A DNA stretch of 64,000 nt. Origin: Nostoc sp. FACHB-110. Its GTDB lineage: Bacteria; Cyanobacteriota; Cyanobacteriia; Cyanobacteriales; Nostocaceae. Shown here in pieces: positions 54,801 through 63,693 of the stretch (position 1 is the first letter of the stretch; each line of letters opens with the position of its first letter). The DNA lies in the NCBI RefSeq assembly GCF_014697425.1, contig NZ_JACJRU010000026.1, positions 44,736 to 108,735 of the forward strand, given 5' to 3'. Position numbers and translations under genes: made by a program. The notes beneath the pieces are model-generated. The model worked only from the letters and a program-made list of their open reading frames with translations. It searched no databases and was not told where the DNA came from.

Positions 54801-57594
54801 GACAACAGGAGAAACCCCAGTTTATTGGAGTTCGGAAGACCGCGATCGCCTAGAGGTTAAACTAGATAAAAAAGAGTATAAACCTGGGGAAACTGCGACA
54901 GCTTTAATTCAATCTCCTTACCCTGAAGCCGAATTATATTTTGCAGTCATTAAAGATAAACCAATTTATCAACAAGTCACAAAAGTTAAGGGCGGCGCAC
55001 CCCAAATTCAGTTTCAAGTTACGCCAGAAATGCTACCTAATGCAGCAGTAGAAGCTGTATTAGTCAGACAAGGCGCACCTCTCAACCAAGTAGAACCAGG
55101 AAGTTTAGATAAATTAGTAAAAATTGGTTTCTCACCTTTTAAAGTCAACTTGCAAGATAAATATTTAAAAGTGCAAGTGACACCCTTGCAAACATCTTTA
55201 GAACCCGGTGCAGAACAAACAATACAATTAGAACTAAAAGACAACCAAAATAACCCCACCCCAGGACAATTTACTGTCATGGTGGTGAATGAAGCGGTGT
55301 TGCAACTATCTGGTTATCGTCCGCCAAACTTGGTAGATACAGTCTACGCAGAACAGCAAATATCTACCCGATTCAGCGATAATCGTCCTGATGTGGTGAT
55401 ACAACCCCAAGATATAGCGAAGCCTAAAGGCTGGGGTTATGGCGGTGGTTTTTCTGTGGGTGCAGCAAATACCCGCGTCCGTACAGATTTTCAGGCGTTA
55501 GCTTACTACAACGGTTCGGTTGTAGCTGATGCGAGTGGTAAGGCGCAGATAACCTTTAAATTACCGGATGATTTCACGACATGGCGGGTGATGGCTGTTG
55601 CTACTGATGGAAACTTGCGCTTTGGCAATGCTGATGCGACATTTATCACCACCAAACCACTGCTCACTAATGCCATCTTGCCACAGTTTGTCCGTCCAGG
55701 CGATCGCATCTTCGCGGGTTTATCCGTCACCAACACCACCGGGAATAACGGAAACCTCTCAATTAACGGTGAACTTAGCGGTACAGTCAAGTTTGCGGAA
55801 AATAACCCCACCACGACTTCCTTGCAAACCAACGCCGAACCAGCCACCAAAGCTTATCGCTTCCCCATGATTGCAGGTGGCGTTGGCGAAAGTAAAGTTA
55901 GGTTCACCACTCAACTAAATAATACAGCCGATGCTTTTGAATTGCCTTTAGAAGTGAAGCCATTAGAAATTACCGAACAAGTTGTAGAAGCTGGGGTAAC
56001 AGAAAAACAAGTTAAAATTCCCCTGAATGTTGATAAAAATATCTACCCGGAAGCTGGCGGTTTAGATATTCAATTGGCGAGTACATTAATACCCGAAATT
56101 AAAGCACCCGCGAAACAAGTTTTAGAAGATGATGATTTACCCTTTGCAGAACCAGCCGCCAGTCAATTAATTATTGCTGCTAACCTGCAAACTTTAGGTA
56201 AACAATACAGTCAAACATTTACTGAATTTAATCCTAGCCAAAAAGCAAACCAAGCCATTACCCAACTGCAAAAATTACAAATAGCCGATGGTGGTTTTGC
56301 TGCTTATCCAGGACAAGAAAAATCAGACCCTTGGGTTTCTGCATACTCGGCGGAATCTTTAGTAAAAGCTAATCAAGCATTTCCTGGTTTTATTGATTCT
56401 GCCACACTCACGCGCTTGAAAAATTATCTGCAAAAGGTAGTAGCAAACCCAGGACAGTATGAATTTTGTAAACAGCAAATTTGTAAAAATCAACTGCAAT
56501 TAAACGCCTTAATCGCCTTAGCAGAATTAGGTGATAAAAGCAATAGTTTCTTAGGCGATATTTACCAACAACGCAATAACTTTGATATCGTCACCCAAAT
56601 CAAACTAGCGCGGTACTTATCGCAATTCCCAGAATGGCAAGATGAATCACAACAAATGCTGAACCAGTTACAAAAAAATATCTATGAAACTGGACGCAAC
56701 GCCGTAATTAGTTTACCCCAAAGTTGGGGATGGATGAATTCATCTACCACCGCCCAAGCACAAGCTTTAAGGTTATTTATTGCCAAACAAAGTAAACCAG
56801 AAGTTCTGGATAAATTATTCCAAAGTCTATTAGCTTTACGCCGCGATGGCACATGGCAAACTAACTATAATAATGCTCAAGCTTTAACAGCTTTAGTAGA
56901 ATATAGTCAACTCCAACCTACACCACCAAACTTTGCCACCACAGTTCAATTAGCTCGTCAAAAGTTAGGTGAAAATCGCTTTGATGGTTACAAAAATCCT
57001 AATTTACAGCTAAATGTTGCAATGGATAAATTACCCCGTGGTCGTCATGATTTGATCATACAAAAATCAGGTAGGGGTAAATTACATTATTTAGTTGCCT
57101 ATAATTATCGCCTGCAAGGCAACCAACCAGGCAGATTTAACGGGTTACGAGTCACCAGAGAAATTAGTAAAGTCGGAGAAGAAAAAGTTCTGCAAAAAAC
57201 CGGGATGTATGCTGTAGATAAACCCTTAACTGTCGATAGTGGTCAAGTATTTGATATTGGTTTAGAAATCATTGCAGATCATCCTGTAGACCATATAGTA
57301 ATTAAAGACCCATTACCAGCAGGATTTGAAGCCGTAGACCAAAGTTTTCAAACTGCGACACCCGCACTGCAAGCGAAAGCCGATAGTTGGCAACTTGGTT
57401 ATCGCAATATTTACCGCGATCGCATTATCGCCTACGCCGACCACCTTGAACCAGGAGTTTATAGCCTACATTACTTAGTCCGTTCAGTAACCCCCGGTAC
57501 ATACACATGGCCCGGCGCAGAAGCCCATTTACAGTATGCACCAGAAGAATTTGGACGCACTGCCGAGTCAACAATCATACTGAATCAGCCTTAA
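51862..57594 (+). CDS. Bacterial alpha-2-macroglobulin-like lipoprotein lacking the thioester
   Basis: 1910 residues. A signal peptide with lipobox (FSISGC, Cys22) anchors the protein to a membrane facing the periplasm. Successive macroglobulin-like beta domains include DRDLYQPGEKAWFTGFADY and GKAQITFKLPDDFTTWRVMAVATDG, the usual entry to the MG-CUB-TED part. A helical TED-like domain spans about residues 1420-1690 and a C-terminal domain follows (VIKDPLPAGFEAVD and YHYLVRSVTPGTY-like text). In thioester homologues a CLEQ motif starts the TED; here the aligned position reads DDLPFAEPAASQ, so the thioester is missing. It probably traps proteases noncovalently. Divergent from pbpC. Confidence 0.88.
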   Translation: MIIKIILQLFITLTFIFSISGCSLLGVSSNKEPLPAVSPLTPPKLPDWIEQISPIGDATPLNQIRIRFKEALIPVENLDSPEQQNLLQKFTVWPPLPGKFRFLTPRMVGFQADKALPQATRFQVTLKAGLSDLKNHKLNQDLAWTFNTEPIKLTDLPGVNPVEKADIQPIDLKQKLQFTSNVELNLASLQEHLKLVPEGKNKDISFNIDLAKEEKPTEGEDPLATFDPSARNWVYNLIPQQSLEKATNYRLVFSPGILPNDGNLPTDKESVSKLATYSPLEFKTINFYGQPDVNGTYGRFIKGSPQLEFNNILLADSVKDNIKIDPAPKDISRLFQVPEESNVVTLNPYALEPTTNYKITIGTNIKDKFGQTLNKPVTLQYNTGDLAGDIWVPSDLHIFPSSQNLQLNISTVNLPESKYKAAYRVVQPSDLVYFNSASPKGNDNELLPQLNSWQSFKVNSKKNQLVDVNVPLREKLGSPTGMLAYGVQARTNKYQDNGKELWREPVTYGLVQLTNLGVFSQWFPDSGLIRVHHLSDGSPAKNAAIEVYQSKLEEKYPSNAAPCATGKTDDNGTFRLQVDNLKQCFPDNQRFTKSPQLLVIARENQDWAFARTEEYSGSFGYGIDAGWQEAKAESRGVIFSDRDLYQPGEKAWFTGFADYLENGTLQQDKNAIYQLTLINPDGQKTQLGGKTTNEFGTFSLELPIQKTQALGYYTIQGKGKKGQEISGEFRVAEFKPPNFKVELNLDKEFALANDKVEAKAASNYLFGAPVEAGEAKYFVTRQQTSFIPKGWEEFSFGRQWFWPEESPSLTSDVLQTSSKLDASGKTSQTVTVAKDLPYPMTYQVDVQVADVSNLSVASSQKFTALPSNKLIGLKSNFIADAGKALPVEMIVTEPTGKPITGQRVHLELQQMKYSSVTQLVEGSRTAKNQVEYKTVEQTDITSADTAQILTLTPRESGSYRIRANFSDTKEELTATDLQIWTTGETPVYWSSEDRDRLEVKLDKKEYKPGETATALIQSPYPEAELYFAVIKDKPIYQQVTKVKGGAPQIQFQVTPEMLPNAAVEAVLVRQGAPLNQVEPGSLDKLVKIGFSPFKVNLQDKYLKVQVTPLQTSLEPGAEQTIQLELKDNQNNPTPGQFTVMVVNEAVLQLSGYRPPNLVDTVYAEQQISTRFSDNRPDVVIQPQDIAKPKGWGYGGGFSVGAANTRVRTDFQALAYYNGSVVADASGKAQITFKLPDDFTTWRVMAVATDGNLRFGNADATFITTKPLLTNAILPQFVRPGDRIFAGLSVTNTTGNNGNLSINGELSGTVKFAENNPTTTSLQTNAEPATKAYRFPMIAGGVGESKVRFTTQLNNTADAFELPLEVKPLEITEQVVEAGVTEKQVKIPLNVDKNIYPEAGGLDIQLASTLIPEIKAPAKQVLEDDDLPFAEPAASQLIIAANLQTLGKQYSQTFTEFNPSQKANQAITQLQKLQIADGGFAAYPGQEKSDPWVSAYSAESLVKANQAFPGFIDSATLTRLKNYLQKVVANPGQYEFCKQQICKNQLQLNALIALAELGDKSNSFLGDIYQQRNNFDIVTQIKLARYLSQFPEWQDESQQMLNQLQKNIYETGRNAVISLPQSWGWMNSSTTAQAQALRLFIAKQSKPEVLDKLFQSLLALRRDGTWQTNYNNAQALTALVEYSQLQPTPPNFATTVQLARQKLGENRFDGYKNPNLQLNVAMDKLPRGRHDLIIQKSGRGKLHYLVAYNYRLQGNQPGRFNGLRVTREISKVGEEKVLQKTGMYAVDKPLTVDSGQVFDIGLEIIADHPVDHIVIKDPLPAGFEAVDQSFQTATPALQAKADSWQLGYRNIYRDRIIAYADHLEPGVYSLHYLVRSVTPGTYTWPGAEAHLQYAPEEFGRTAESTIILNQP

Positions 57595-57640
57595 GTAATT
57601 TGTCATTTGTCCAAAGCCAAGCACCAGAAGTATAAAATTT

Positions 57641-57683
57641 CATACTTCATACTTCATACTTTATACTTCATACTTCACACTTC
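57641..57683. repeat. Heptanucleotide tandem repeat (CATACTT type)
   Basis: About six tandem CATACTT/TATACTT/CACACTT units lie between the macroglobulin and LysM-M23 genes; the longest array of this family in the window. Confidence 0.88.
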
Positions 57684-57737
57684 CCAAAAAATCCCCAATT
57701 AAAATCTAAAGTTAGGGGTTCTCTTAACTTTAGACTC

Positions 57738-58616
57738 ATGAAAATTTCCTATCGTCTGTTTTTGCTTTCTAGCCTCATTACCACAGTTGGACTAACATCC
57801 ACACTGCCCACCCATGCCCAGGCTACTGGTTGCCCAGCCCCTGCCTTATCTCGCTTTCAACGCCATAAAGTATTGCGTGGCGAAACTTTAGAGAAGATAG
57901 CACAACGCTATAATCTCATCCCGGAAACATTGATAGTGATGAATCCAAATGTGAATAATGGCCGTGTTAGTGTGGGTAGCGAACTGCAAATACCTCCCTA
58001 CAACGGCATTGTTGTCGAAGTACCAAGCGGCCAAACTTGGCGGCAAGTAGCAGCACAATATAAGGTTCGTCCTGATGCGATGTTTGAAGTCAATGGTTGT
58101 CAAACCAACCCCAAAATTGTCTTTGTACCTGGGTTGAATTGGTTGCCTAACCGTCCGCAAACTACATCTGTCATCCCGGCAAACTCCAACACCCAAAGCC
58201 GTATCAATATTAGTGGCTATCCTTTAGCGCAAGCCGCAAGCGTTGGGTTAGCCTATGGTTGGCAAATGAACCCTCAAGATGGCAAGGTGTTCTTTCACAG
58301 TGGCGTAGATTTGTTAGCACCTTTGGGTAGTCCAGTAGAGGCGATCGCACCTGGTAATGTAGTATTTGCTCAAGAGCAAGGTAGTTATGGCAATTTAGTC
58401 ATTATTAACCATGCTGGTGGAATGCAAAGCCGTTATGCACAGCTTGGCAGCATCAAAGTGAAAGTTGGTCAGCAAGTCAATACTGGCGATGTGTTAGGCA
58501 CTGTTGGAACTACTGGACAGCCTTCTAGCAAAGAACCTCACCTGCATTTTGAAATGCGTTCTAGTTCCTCCCAAGGTTGGGTAGCACAAGATCCTAAAGG
58601 TTATTTGAATAGATAA
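57738..58616 (+). CDS. LysM-M23 peptidoglycan endopeptidase
   Basis: 292 residues. A signal peptide (LFLLSSLITTVGLTSTLPTHA) is followed by LysM motif 1 (HKVLRGETLEKIAQRYNLIPETLIVMNPNV) and a second LysM-like unit (VEVPSGQTWRQVAAQYKVRPDAMFEVNG). A C-terminal M23 (lysostaphin-like) domain has the zinc ligands HSGVD and HLHFE and the GNLVIINHAGG core. It should cleave peptide crosslinks in the periplasm, or serve as an amidase activator if catalytically weak. Both zinc motifs are intact, so activity is likely. It is co-directional with the macroglobulin gene. Confidence 0.93.
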   Translation: MKISYRLFLLSSLITTVGLTSTLPTHAQATGCPAPALSRFQRHKVLRGETLEKIAQRYNLIPETLIVMNPNVNNGRVSVGSELQIPPYNGIVVEVPSGQTWRQVAAQYKVRPDAMFEVNGCQTNPKIVFVPGLNWLPNRPQTTSVIPANSNTQSRINISGYPLAQAASVGLAYGWQMNPQDGKVFFHSGVDLLAPLGSPVEAIAPGNVVFAQEQGSYGNLVIINHAGGMQSRYAQLGSIKVKVGQQVNTGDVLGTVGTTGQPSSKEPHLHFEMRSSSSQGWVAQDPKGYLNR

Positions 58617-58634
58617 CGCAGAGGGGCGCGGGGG

Positions 58635-59678
58635 TTAACGCGGAGTATCGCCAAGAGGAATTACTTCAGTGGATTTAATAATGTGCATCCCAGCTTCAGC
58701 AAATCTCGCAAAGGAAACATCTGCTTGTTCTGTATAGTCTACAACCCCAGGCACTACAACAGGCGAAGTGCAATCTTCTAGCAGATAAACTTTGTTAGCC
58801 AGGGTAGCATCTACCTGTTTAATTTCTGTTAATAAATCTTCAATAGTCCAAGCGACACAATGGCTCTTAGCTTGCCCACCGATGATGACAACATCATATT
58901 CTAAAAGTTGCTTAATTAATTTTGTATTCTTCTGTGCTAGTGGGCTTTGATCGAAGCCAAATAGAACTTCTGGACGTAATATTGAGTAATTTTCTGTTAA
59001 AGCATTCTCACCTTTAAGTTCAAACTGTGTCTGGCTTTGACGAGCGATACAGTGAAAAAATATTGCCTCTTCTACAGATGAAACTAAAGCATGACCAATC
59101 CCACCCAGTATGGAATGATAAGGCCAAACAATCAGAGGATATTTCCCTTCTTGACTTAGTTGGTTAACGTAGTGGTAAGCTTGCTTTTCTAATAGCTCAT
59201 AGTCTCCATTAGTCACGCTATTAGCAACTGCTGGGTTAACTTTCCAAATACCATTATCAATATCTGCTGGCGTGATATTCGTTGCAGCTGGTGTGGGGTG
59301 TTCTCCGTTGGCATTCACCCAAAAAATCGGGTGAAAAATTTGCATTGCGGTGTGCGTATCTAAGGTAGGAATAATTGTGGTTATTTTCCCTAAATTGTGA
59401 TAAATAAATTCACACAATCTCAAGTTATCATCTACTGCCGCAGTCCCAGATTGACCACCAACAAATAACTCAAATCCAGGGATACAAAAGGTATTTTGAA
59501 CATCAATTAAAAGTAGACAAACGCGAGTTTTATCTAAAGATGCAGGGGGAATATTTTGCTGTTTCGCCCAAGTTTCAGCAGTAGCGGCGATGTCTTGATA
59601 AAGTACGCGCCAGACTTCGCCTACTTTGGTGGGGTTAAAGTGGGGTGGAATTGGGAGTTTGCTTGTTTGAGTATTCAT
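58635..59678 (-). CDS. Isochorismatase-family cysteine hydrolase
   Basis: 347 residues, longer than the usual 180-220 because of extra loops. The catalytic Asp is in VCLLLIDVQNTFCIPGFELF. The nucleophilic Cys is in VIIGGQAKSHCVAWTIEDLL, near a VVIIGG strand typical of the family. A middle Lys (WKVNPAVANSV or nearby) would complete the triad but cannot be assigned surely. Members hydrolyse nicotinamide, isochorismate and other amides or ethers. The long insertions suggest a separate subgroup, often annotated as nicotinamidase-related. Substrate unknown; it is cytosolic. Confidence 0.82.
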   Translation of the reverse strand: MNTQTSKLPIPPHFNPTKVGEVWRVLYQDIAATAETWAKQQNIPPASLDKTRVCLLLIDVQNTFCIPGFELFVGGQSGTAAVDDNLRLCEFIYHNLGKITTIIPTLDTHTAMQIFHPIFWVNANGEHPTPAATNITPADIDNGIWKVNPAVANSVTNGDYELLEKQAYHYVNQLSQEGKYPLIVWPYHSILGGIGHALVSSVEEAIFFHCIARQSQTQFELKGENALTENYSILRPEVLFGFDQSPLAQKNTKLIKQLLEYDVVIIGGQAKSHCVAWTIEDLLTEIKQVDATLANKVYLLEDCTSPVVVPGVVDYTEQADVSFARFAEAGMHIIKSTEVIPLGDTPR

Positions 59679-59870
59679 AAAACCATCGGCTTTACTGATG
59701 GTATTGATAACATAGGGATTTAGCGATCGCCTGCATAATTAAGAATCTTTAAGAGGCGGCGATTTCTTTTTATCTTCTCTAGCGTTCAAACAAGCGCGTC
59801 CTATGGCAATCTGAGAAGCAGGGATTATTTCATCTGAAGATATTAGCTACAAATAATTACTGAATGAATT

Positions 59871-61097
59871 ATGCAAACGCTGTCTACGCCTAACACTTCC
59901 ACCACCACATCACCTCAGCCAACCTTTGATACCACTATCAAACGGCGCAAAACCCGTCCTGTCAAGGTAGGTAACATTACTATTGGGGGTGGCTACCCTG
60001 TTGTGGTGCAGTCGATGATTAACGAAGACACTCTTGATATAGAGGGATCTGTGGCGGCTATTCGTCGTTTGCACGAAGTTGGCTGTGAAATTGTTCGTGT
60101 CACAGTGCCTAGCATCGCTCATGCTGTAGCTTTGGCGAAAATTAAACAACAACTAATCCAAACATACCAAGATGTGCCAATTGTGGCTGATGTGCATCAC
60201 AATGGGATGAAAATCGCCTTAGAAGTCGCCAAACACATCGAGAAAGTACGGATTAATCCAGGGTTGTACGTATTTGAAAAACCAAACACCAACCGCACTG
60301 AATATACCCAAGCTGAATTTGCAGAAATTGGCGAAAAAATCCGCGAAACTCTAGAACCTCTGGTAGTTTCCTTGCGCGACCAAGGCAAAGCTATGCGAAT
60401 AGGTGTAAATCATGGTTCACTGGCAGAAAGAATGCTGTTTACCTACGGTGACACCCCTGAAGGTATGGTGGAATCAGCCTTAGAGTTTGTGCGTATTTGT
60501 GAATCTTTGGATTTCCGTAACTTAGTTATTTCCATGAAAGCCTCACGCGTACCCGTGATGGTAGCCGCCTATCGCCTACTGGCCAAACGGATGGATGAAT
60601 TAGGTATGGATTATCCCTTACATTTAGGTGTAACGGAAGCTGGAGATGGTGACTACGGCAGAATCAAATCTACAGCCGGTATTGCCACCCTACTAGCAGA
60701 TGGCATTGGTGATACTATCCGCGTCTCACTCACCGAAGCACCAGAAAACGAAATCCCCGTATGCTACAGCATCTTGCAAGCATTGGGTTTGCGAAAAACA
60801 ATGGTGGAATACGTAGCTTGTCCTTCCTGCGGACGTACTCTATTTAACCTAGAAGAAGTGCTACATAAAGTCAGAGAAGCAACCAAGCACTTAACCGGGT
60901 TAGACATTGCCGTCATGGGTTGTATTGTCAACGGCCCTGGCGAAATGGCCGATGCTGACTATGGTTATGTAGGCAAAAATCCTGGTTATATTTCTTTATA
61001 CCGTGGTCGAGAAGAAATTAAAAAAGTCCCAGAAGACAAAGGCGTAGAAGAATTAATCAACTTGATTAAAGCTGACGGACGTTGGGTAGATCCTTAA
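59871..61097 (+). CDS. ispG: 4-hydroxy-3-methylbut-2-en-1-yl diphosphate synthase (ferredoxin)
   Basis: 408 residues. After a variable Thr/Ser-rich start the family signature is KVGNITIGGGYPVVVQSMINEDT. VADVHHNGMKIALEVAKHIEKVRINPGL and RIGVNHGSL follow. The iron-sulfur ligands are in CPSCGRTLFNLEEVL and MGCIVNGPGEMADADYGYVG, three Cys plus Glu. It makes HMBPP from MEcPP in the plastid-type MEP isoprenoid pathway and takes electrons from ferredoxin in cyanobacteria. Full length and intact. Confidence 0.97.
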   Translation: MQTLSTPNTSTTTSPQPTFDTTIKRRKTRPVKVGNITIGGGYPVVVQSMINEDTLDIEGSVAAIRRLHEVGCEIVRVTVPSIAHAVALAKIKQQLIQTYQDVPIVADVHHNGMKIALEVAKHIEKVRINPGLYVFEKPNTNRTEYTQAEFAEIGEKIRETLEPLVVSLRDQGKAMRIGVNHGSLAERMLFTYGDTPEGMVESALEFVRICESLDFRNLVISMKASRVPVMVAAYRLLAKRMDELGMDYPLHLGVTEAGDGDYGRIKSTAGIATLLADGIGDTIRVSLTEAPENEIPVCYSILQALGLRKTMVEYVACPSCGRTLFNLEEVLHKVREATKHLTGLDIAVMGCIVNGPGEMADADYGYVGKNPGYISLYRGREEIKKVPEDKGVEELINLIKADGRWVDP

Positions 61098-61195
61098 TGA
61101 ATCAGGGGTATAGGGGTGTTGGGTGTAGGAGTATAAGGAAAAATTATCACCATATACCCTGACATCCGCACACCCAATCTCAACAACTAACTATT

Positions 61196-61225
61196 TCATA
61201 CTTCATACTTCACACTTCATACTTC
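61196..61225. repeat. Heptanucleotide tandem repeat (CATACTT type)
   Basis: Four tandem CATACTT/CACACTT units lie between ispG and the protease gene; same family as 57641-57683. Confidence 0.85.
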
Positions 61226-61354
61226 CCCGCCCCAACTTCGCCGGATTGTCAACTATTTTGATGAAGTTAGGAATACTTGCCCCGTCTTTGCGGAATACCT
61301 GTGTTAGATTGGGCATACTGACTATTATTTTTTCCTCCTGACACAGATGTCATT

Positions 61355-62641
61355 ATGGTGATTACAAAAAATAGGCTTGTTTTGGGTGCTACAGCAGTAA
61401 CACTCTCCACAATTGCTGTTACTAGCCTGGGCATTCACTCGCGTGGTCAGGCTTTATTTAAAGCAAGTCCCAAAGAGACAGTAGACGAAGTTTGGCAAAT
61501 TGTTAACCGCCAATATGTGGATGGTACTTTTAACCAAGTAGATTGGCAGGCTGTTCGTAAGCAGTACCTGAACAAGTCCTACAGTAATCAGCAAGAAGCT
61601 TATAAATCTATTCGAGAGATGCTGAAAAAGCTGGGCGATCCTTACACCCGGTTTATGGACCCAGAGGAATTCAAAAATATGCAGGTTGATACCTCTGGAG
61701 AACTTATAGGTATTGGGATTACTATCAGCCAGGATGAAAAAACTAAGCAGTTAGTTGTAATTGCCCCGATTGAAGATACACCAGCATTCAAGGCGGGTAT
61801 TTTAGCCAAGGATGTGATTCTCAAAATCGATGGCAAAAGTACTAAAGGGATGGATACTAACCAAGCTGTATCCTTAATTCGCGGTGAACCAAACACCAAA
61901 GTCTCGCTGACAATTCAGCGCAATGGTGCAGTTAAACAATTTGATATTAAACGGGCGCGGATTGAAATTCATCCAGTTCGTTATTCTCAAAAACAAACAC
62001 CAGCCGGAAATATTGGCTACATTCGCTTAAATCAATTTAGTGCCAATGCTGGTAAGGAAATGCAAAATGCGATCAAAGATTTAGAAGGCAAGCGAGTTGC
62101 TGGATATATTTTAGATTTGCGTGGCAACCCTGGTGGTTTGTTATTCTCTAGTGTGGAAATTGCCCGGATGTGGATAGATAAAGGCACTATTGTTTCCACT
62201 ATTGACCGCCAAGGTGAGCAAGAAAGAGAAGTAGCCAATGGTAGGGCTTTGACGACTAAACCACTGGTGATTTTAGTAGATAAAGGTTCGGCTAGTGCCA
62301 GCGAAATCTTATCTGGGGCTTTACAAGATAATAAGCGGGCTGTTTTGGTGGGTACTCAAACCTTTGGTAAAGGCTTGGTGCAATCGGTACGTCCTTTAGA
62401 AGATGGTTCAGGATTAGCGGTAACAATTGCCAAATATCACACCCCCAGTGGCAGAGATATTAACCACCAAGGAATTGCGCCTGATGTGAAGGTAGATTTG
62501 ACCGATGCCCAAAGGCAAGATTTATGGTTGCACGAGCGCGATAAACTAGCAACACTAGCAGATCCCCAGTTTGCTAAAGGAGTGGAAGTACTAGGTAAGC
62601 AAATTGCGGCTCAAGGTGTCACTAGCGCAGAAAAAAGATAA
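61355..62641 (+). CDS. S41-family C-terminal processing protease
   Basis: 428 residues. An N-terminal hydrophobic segment (GATAVTLSTIAVTSLGI) should direct export. The tail-specific protease scaffold follows with a PDZ domain (GIGITISQDEKTKQLVVIAPIEDTPAFKAGILAKDVILKIDGKST). The catalytic core has the nucleophile in VDKGSASASEILSGAL and the base Lys in GTQTFGKGLVQ. In cyanobacteria such CtpA-type enzymes mature the photosystem II D1 protein, but there are several paralogues and this one may have another target. Catalytic Ser and Lys are both present. Confidence 0.92.
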   Translation: MVITKNRLVLGATAVTLSTIAVTSLGIHSRGQALFKASPKETVDEVWQIVNRQYVDGTFNQVDWQAVRKQYLNKSYSNQQEAYKSIREMLKKLGDPYTRFMDPEEFKNMQVDTSGELIGIGITISQDEKTKQLVVIAPIEDTPAFKAGILAKDVILKIDGKSTKGMDTNQAVSLIRGEPNTKVSLTIQRNGAVKQFDIKRARIEIHPVRYSQKQTPAGNIGYIRLNQFSANAGKEMQNAIKDLEGKRVAGYILDLRGNPGGLLFSSVEIARMWIDKGTIVSTIDRQGEQEREVANGRALTTKPLVILVDKGSASASEILSGALQDNKRAVLVGTQTFGKGLVQSVRPLEDGSGLAVTIAKYHTPSGRDINHQGIAPDVKVDLTDAQRQDLWLHERDKLATLADPQFAKGVEVLGKQIAAQGVTSAEKR

Positions 62642-62646
62642 TTTAC

Positions 62647-62832
62647 TCACACGGGTTGGCACTTACCAGCCCTGATTAAGCCAATTCGTCGGGCGATCGC
62701 TTCTTCTTGTGAAGCAAATGGCCCCCATTTTTCTATAATCTCTGTATCATCGTCCCTAACTTGCTCACTAGGGACGATTTTGCAATTACCAGTATTATGC
62801 TTGACAATATGCCAAGTTTGTGTACTATCCAT
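62647..62832 (-). CDS. 61-residue hypothetical protein
   Basis: It begins MDSTQTWHIVKHNTGNCKIV and ends FASQEEAIARRIGLIRAGKCQPV. The EKWGPFASQEEAIARRIGLIRAGKCQP end reads as a compact conserved helical unit of a kind found as small uncharacterised proteins in cyanobacteria. It lies six bases after the convergent S41 protease gene. Two Cys residues could be functional. The family is not named here; coding status is probable. Confidence 0.65.
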   Translation of the reverse strand: MDSTQTWHIVKHNTGNCKIVPSEQVRDDDTEIIEKWGPFASQEEAIARRIGLIRAGKCQPV

Positions 62833-62853
62833 AATTTAGTTTTGCCTCTATTG

Positions 62854-62885
62854 AAATAGGGAATTGCGATCGCAGTTCCCTATTT
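62854..62885. repeat. Imperfect palindrome centred on HIP1
   Basis: Arms AAATAGGGAA and TTCCCTATTT flank a central TGCGATCGCA, which contains GCGATCGC at 62866-62873; only one base pair mismatches (T/G). It can form a long hairpin just upstream of the 61-residue gene and may act as a bidirectional terminator. Confidence 0.75.
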
Positions 62886-62985
62886 TAGAATTATTGCGCT
62901 TCCCCAAAATAGCTATAAGCCTAATAGTCTAGAGTTTTATGAGTGTATTATACATTTTTGAATTCAGACTTTACACTTCATACTT

Positions 62986-63336
62986 TTACCAATTTTTACC
63001 TAATAAATTTTCAAATTCAGCTTGCAACGCTGTCACATCTGCCAATCTAGCTACTAATAAATTATCTTTACCTGCATCGATTAACCGCGTTTTCCAATAT
63101 TGAATACTTTCTGAATTATTTAGCCAAAAATCGATCACCGTATCTACAACTTGATCCATATTCCATTTCCATTTTGCTGGCACTGGTTCTATAGATTCTA
63201 AAAAAGCATCTAAAGTGCATTTATGCGTTCCTAAATATTCTATGCCAAGAGCCTGCGGCTTTTGCATAGTCTGTTGTTGATGATTGAAAAATTGCAAAAC
63301 TGGAGACACGCCGATAATCTCAAAAGTGTATTTCAT
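62986..63336 (-). CDS. 116-residue protein preceded by a CIRCE operator
   Basis: A strong AGGAGG six bases before the ATG supports the start. The protein is soluble and mixed alpha/beta: KYTFEIIGVSPVLQFFNHQQQTM, then a Trp-rich middle (PAKWKWNMDQVVDTVIDFWLNN) and a helical C-terminus ADVTALQAEFENLLGKNW. The family is not recognised. The interest is its promoter: a perfect CIRCE lies 133 bases upstream and no other gene starts within 440 bases on the other side. HrcA-controlled, heat-inducible expression is therefore the best inference, though not proven. Confidence 0.78.
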   Translation of the reverse strand: MKYTFEIIGVSPVLQFFNHQQQTMQKPQALGIEYLGTHKCTLDAFLESIEPVPAKWKWNMDQVVDTVIDFWLNNSESIQYWKTRLIDAGKDNLLVARLADVTALQAEFENLLGKNW

Positions 63337-63469
63337 TCCAGTCCTCCTGAAACTTCACCGCAATTGACGAGCTTGAACTGCTATTTAAATTGTGTTTTAA
63401 AACTGTCTAAATCATATCTGACAACAGTTAAATTTTAGTCTATAACCTGGGAATTAATTATTTTTTAAA

Positions 63470-63496
63470 TTAGCACTCAATAGCTAAGAGTGCTAA
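63470..63496. promoter_or_regulatory. Second perfect CIRCE operator
   Basis: TTAGCACTC, a 9-base spacer (AATAGCTAA) and GAGTGCTAA form an exact consensus HrcA site, identical in its arms to the groEL site at 24640. The minus-strand 116-residue gene begins 133 bases away. Being palindromic, it could serve either direction. Confidence 0.96.
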
Positions 63497-63693
63497 TTTA
63501 GCTGATTTTTTTTGATGCCTTATTTAATAGTTTCAGGTGAAAAATATCAGATGTCACTTATTTTTAATATTTTTTTAAATAGGTATTGATCAGACAATGG
63601 AATTTACCTACGCACTGGCTTCTCTGTGGTGCTGTGGTAGCTGAAGAGCGCGTCGACGATGTTCATGGTCTTTTGCGTACTTCCTCAACAAAT

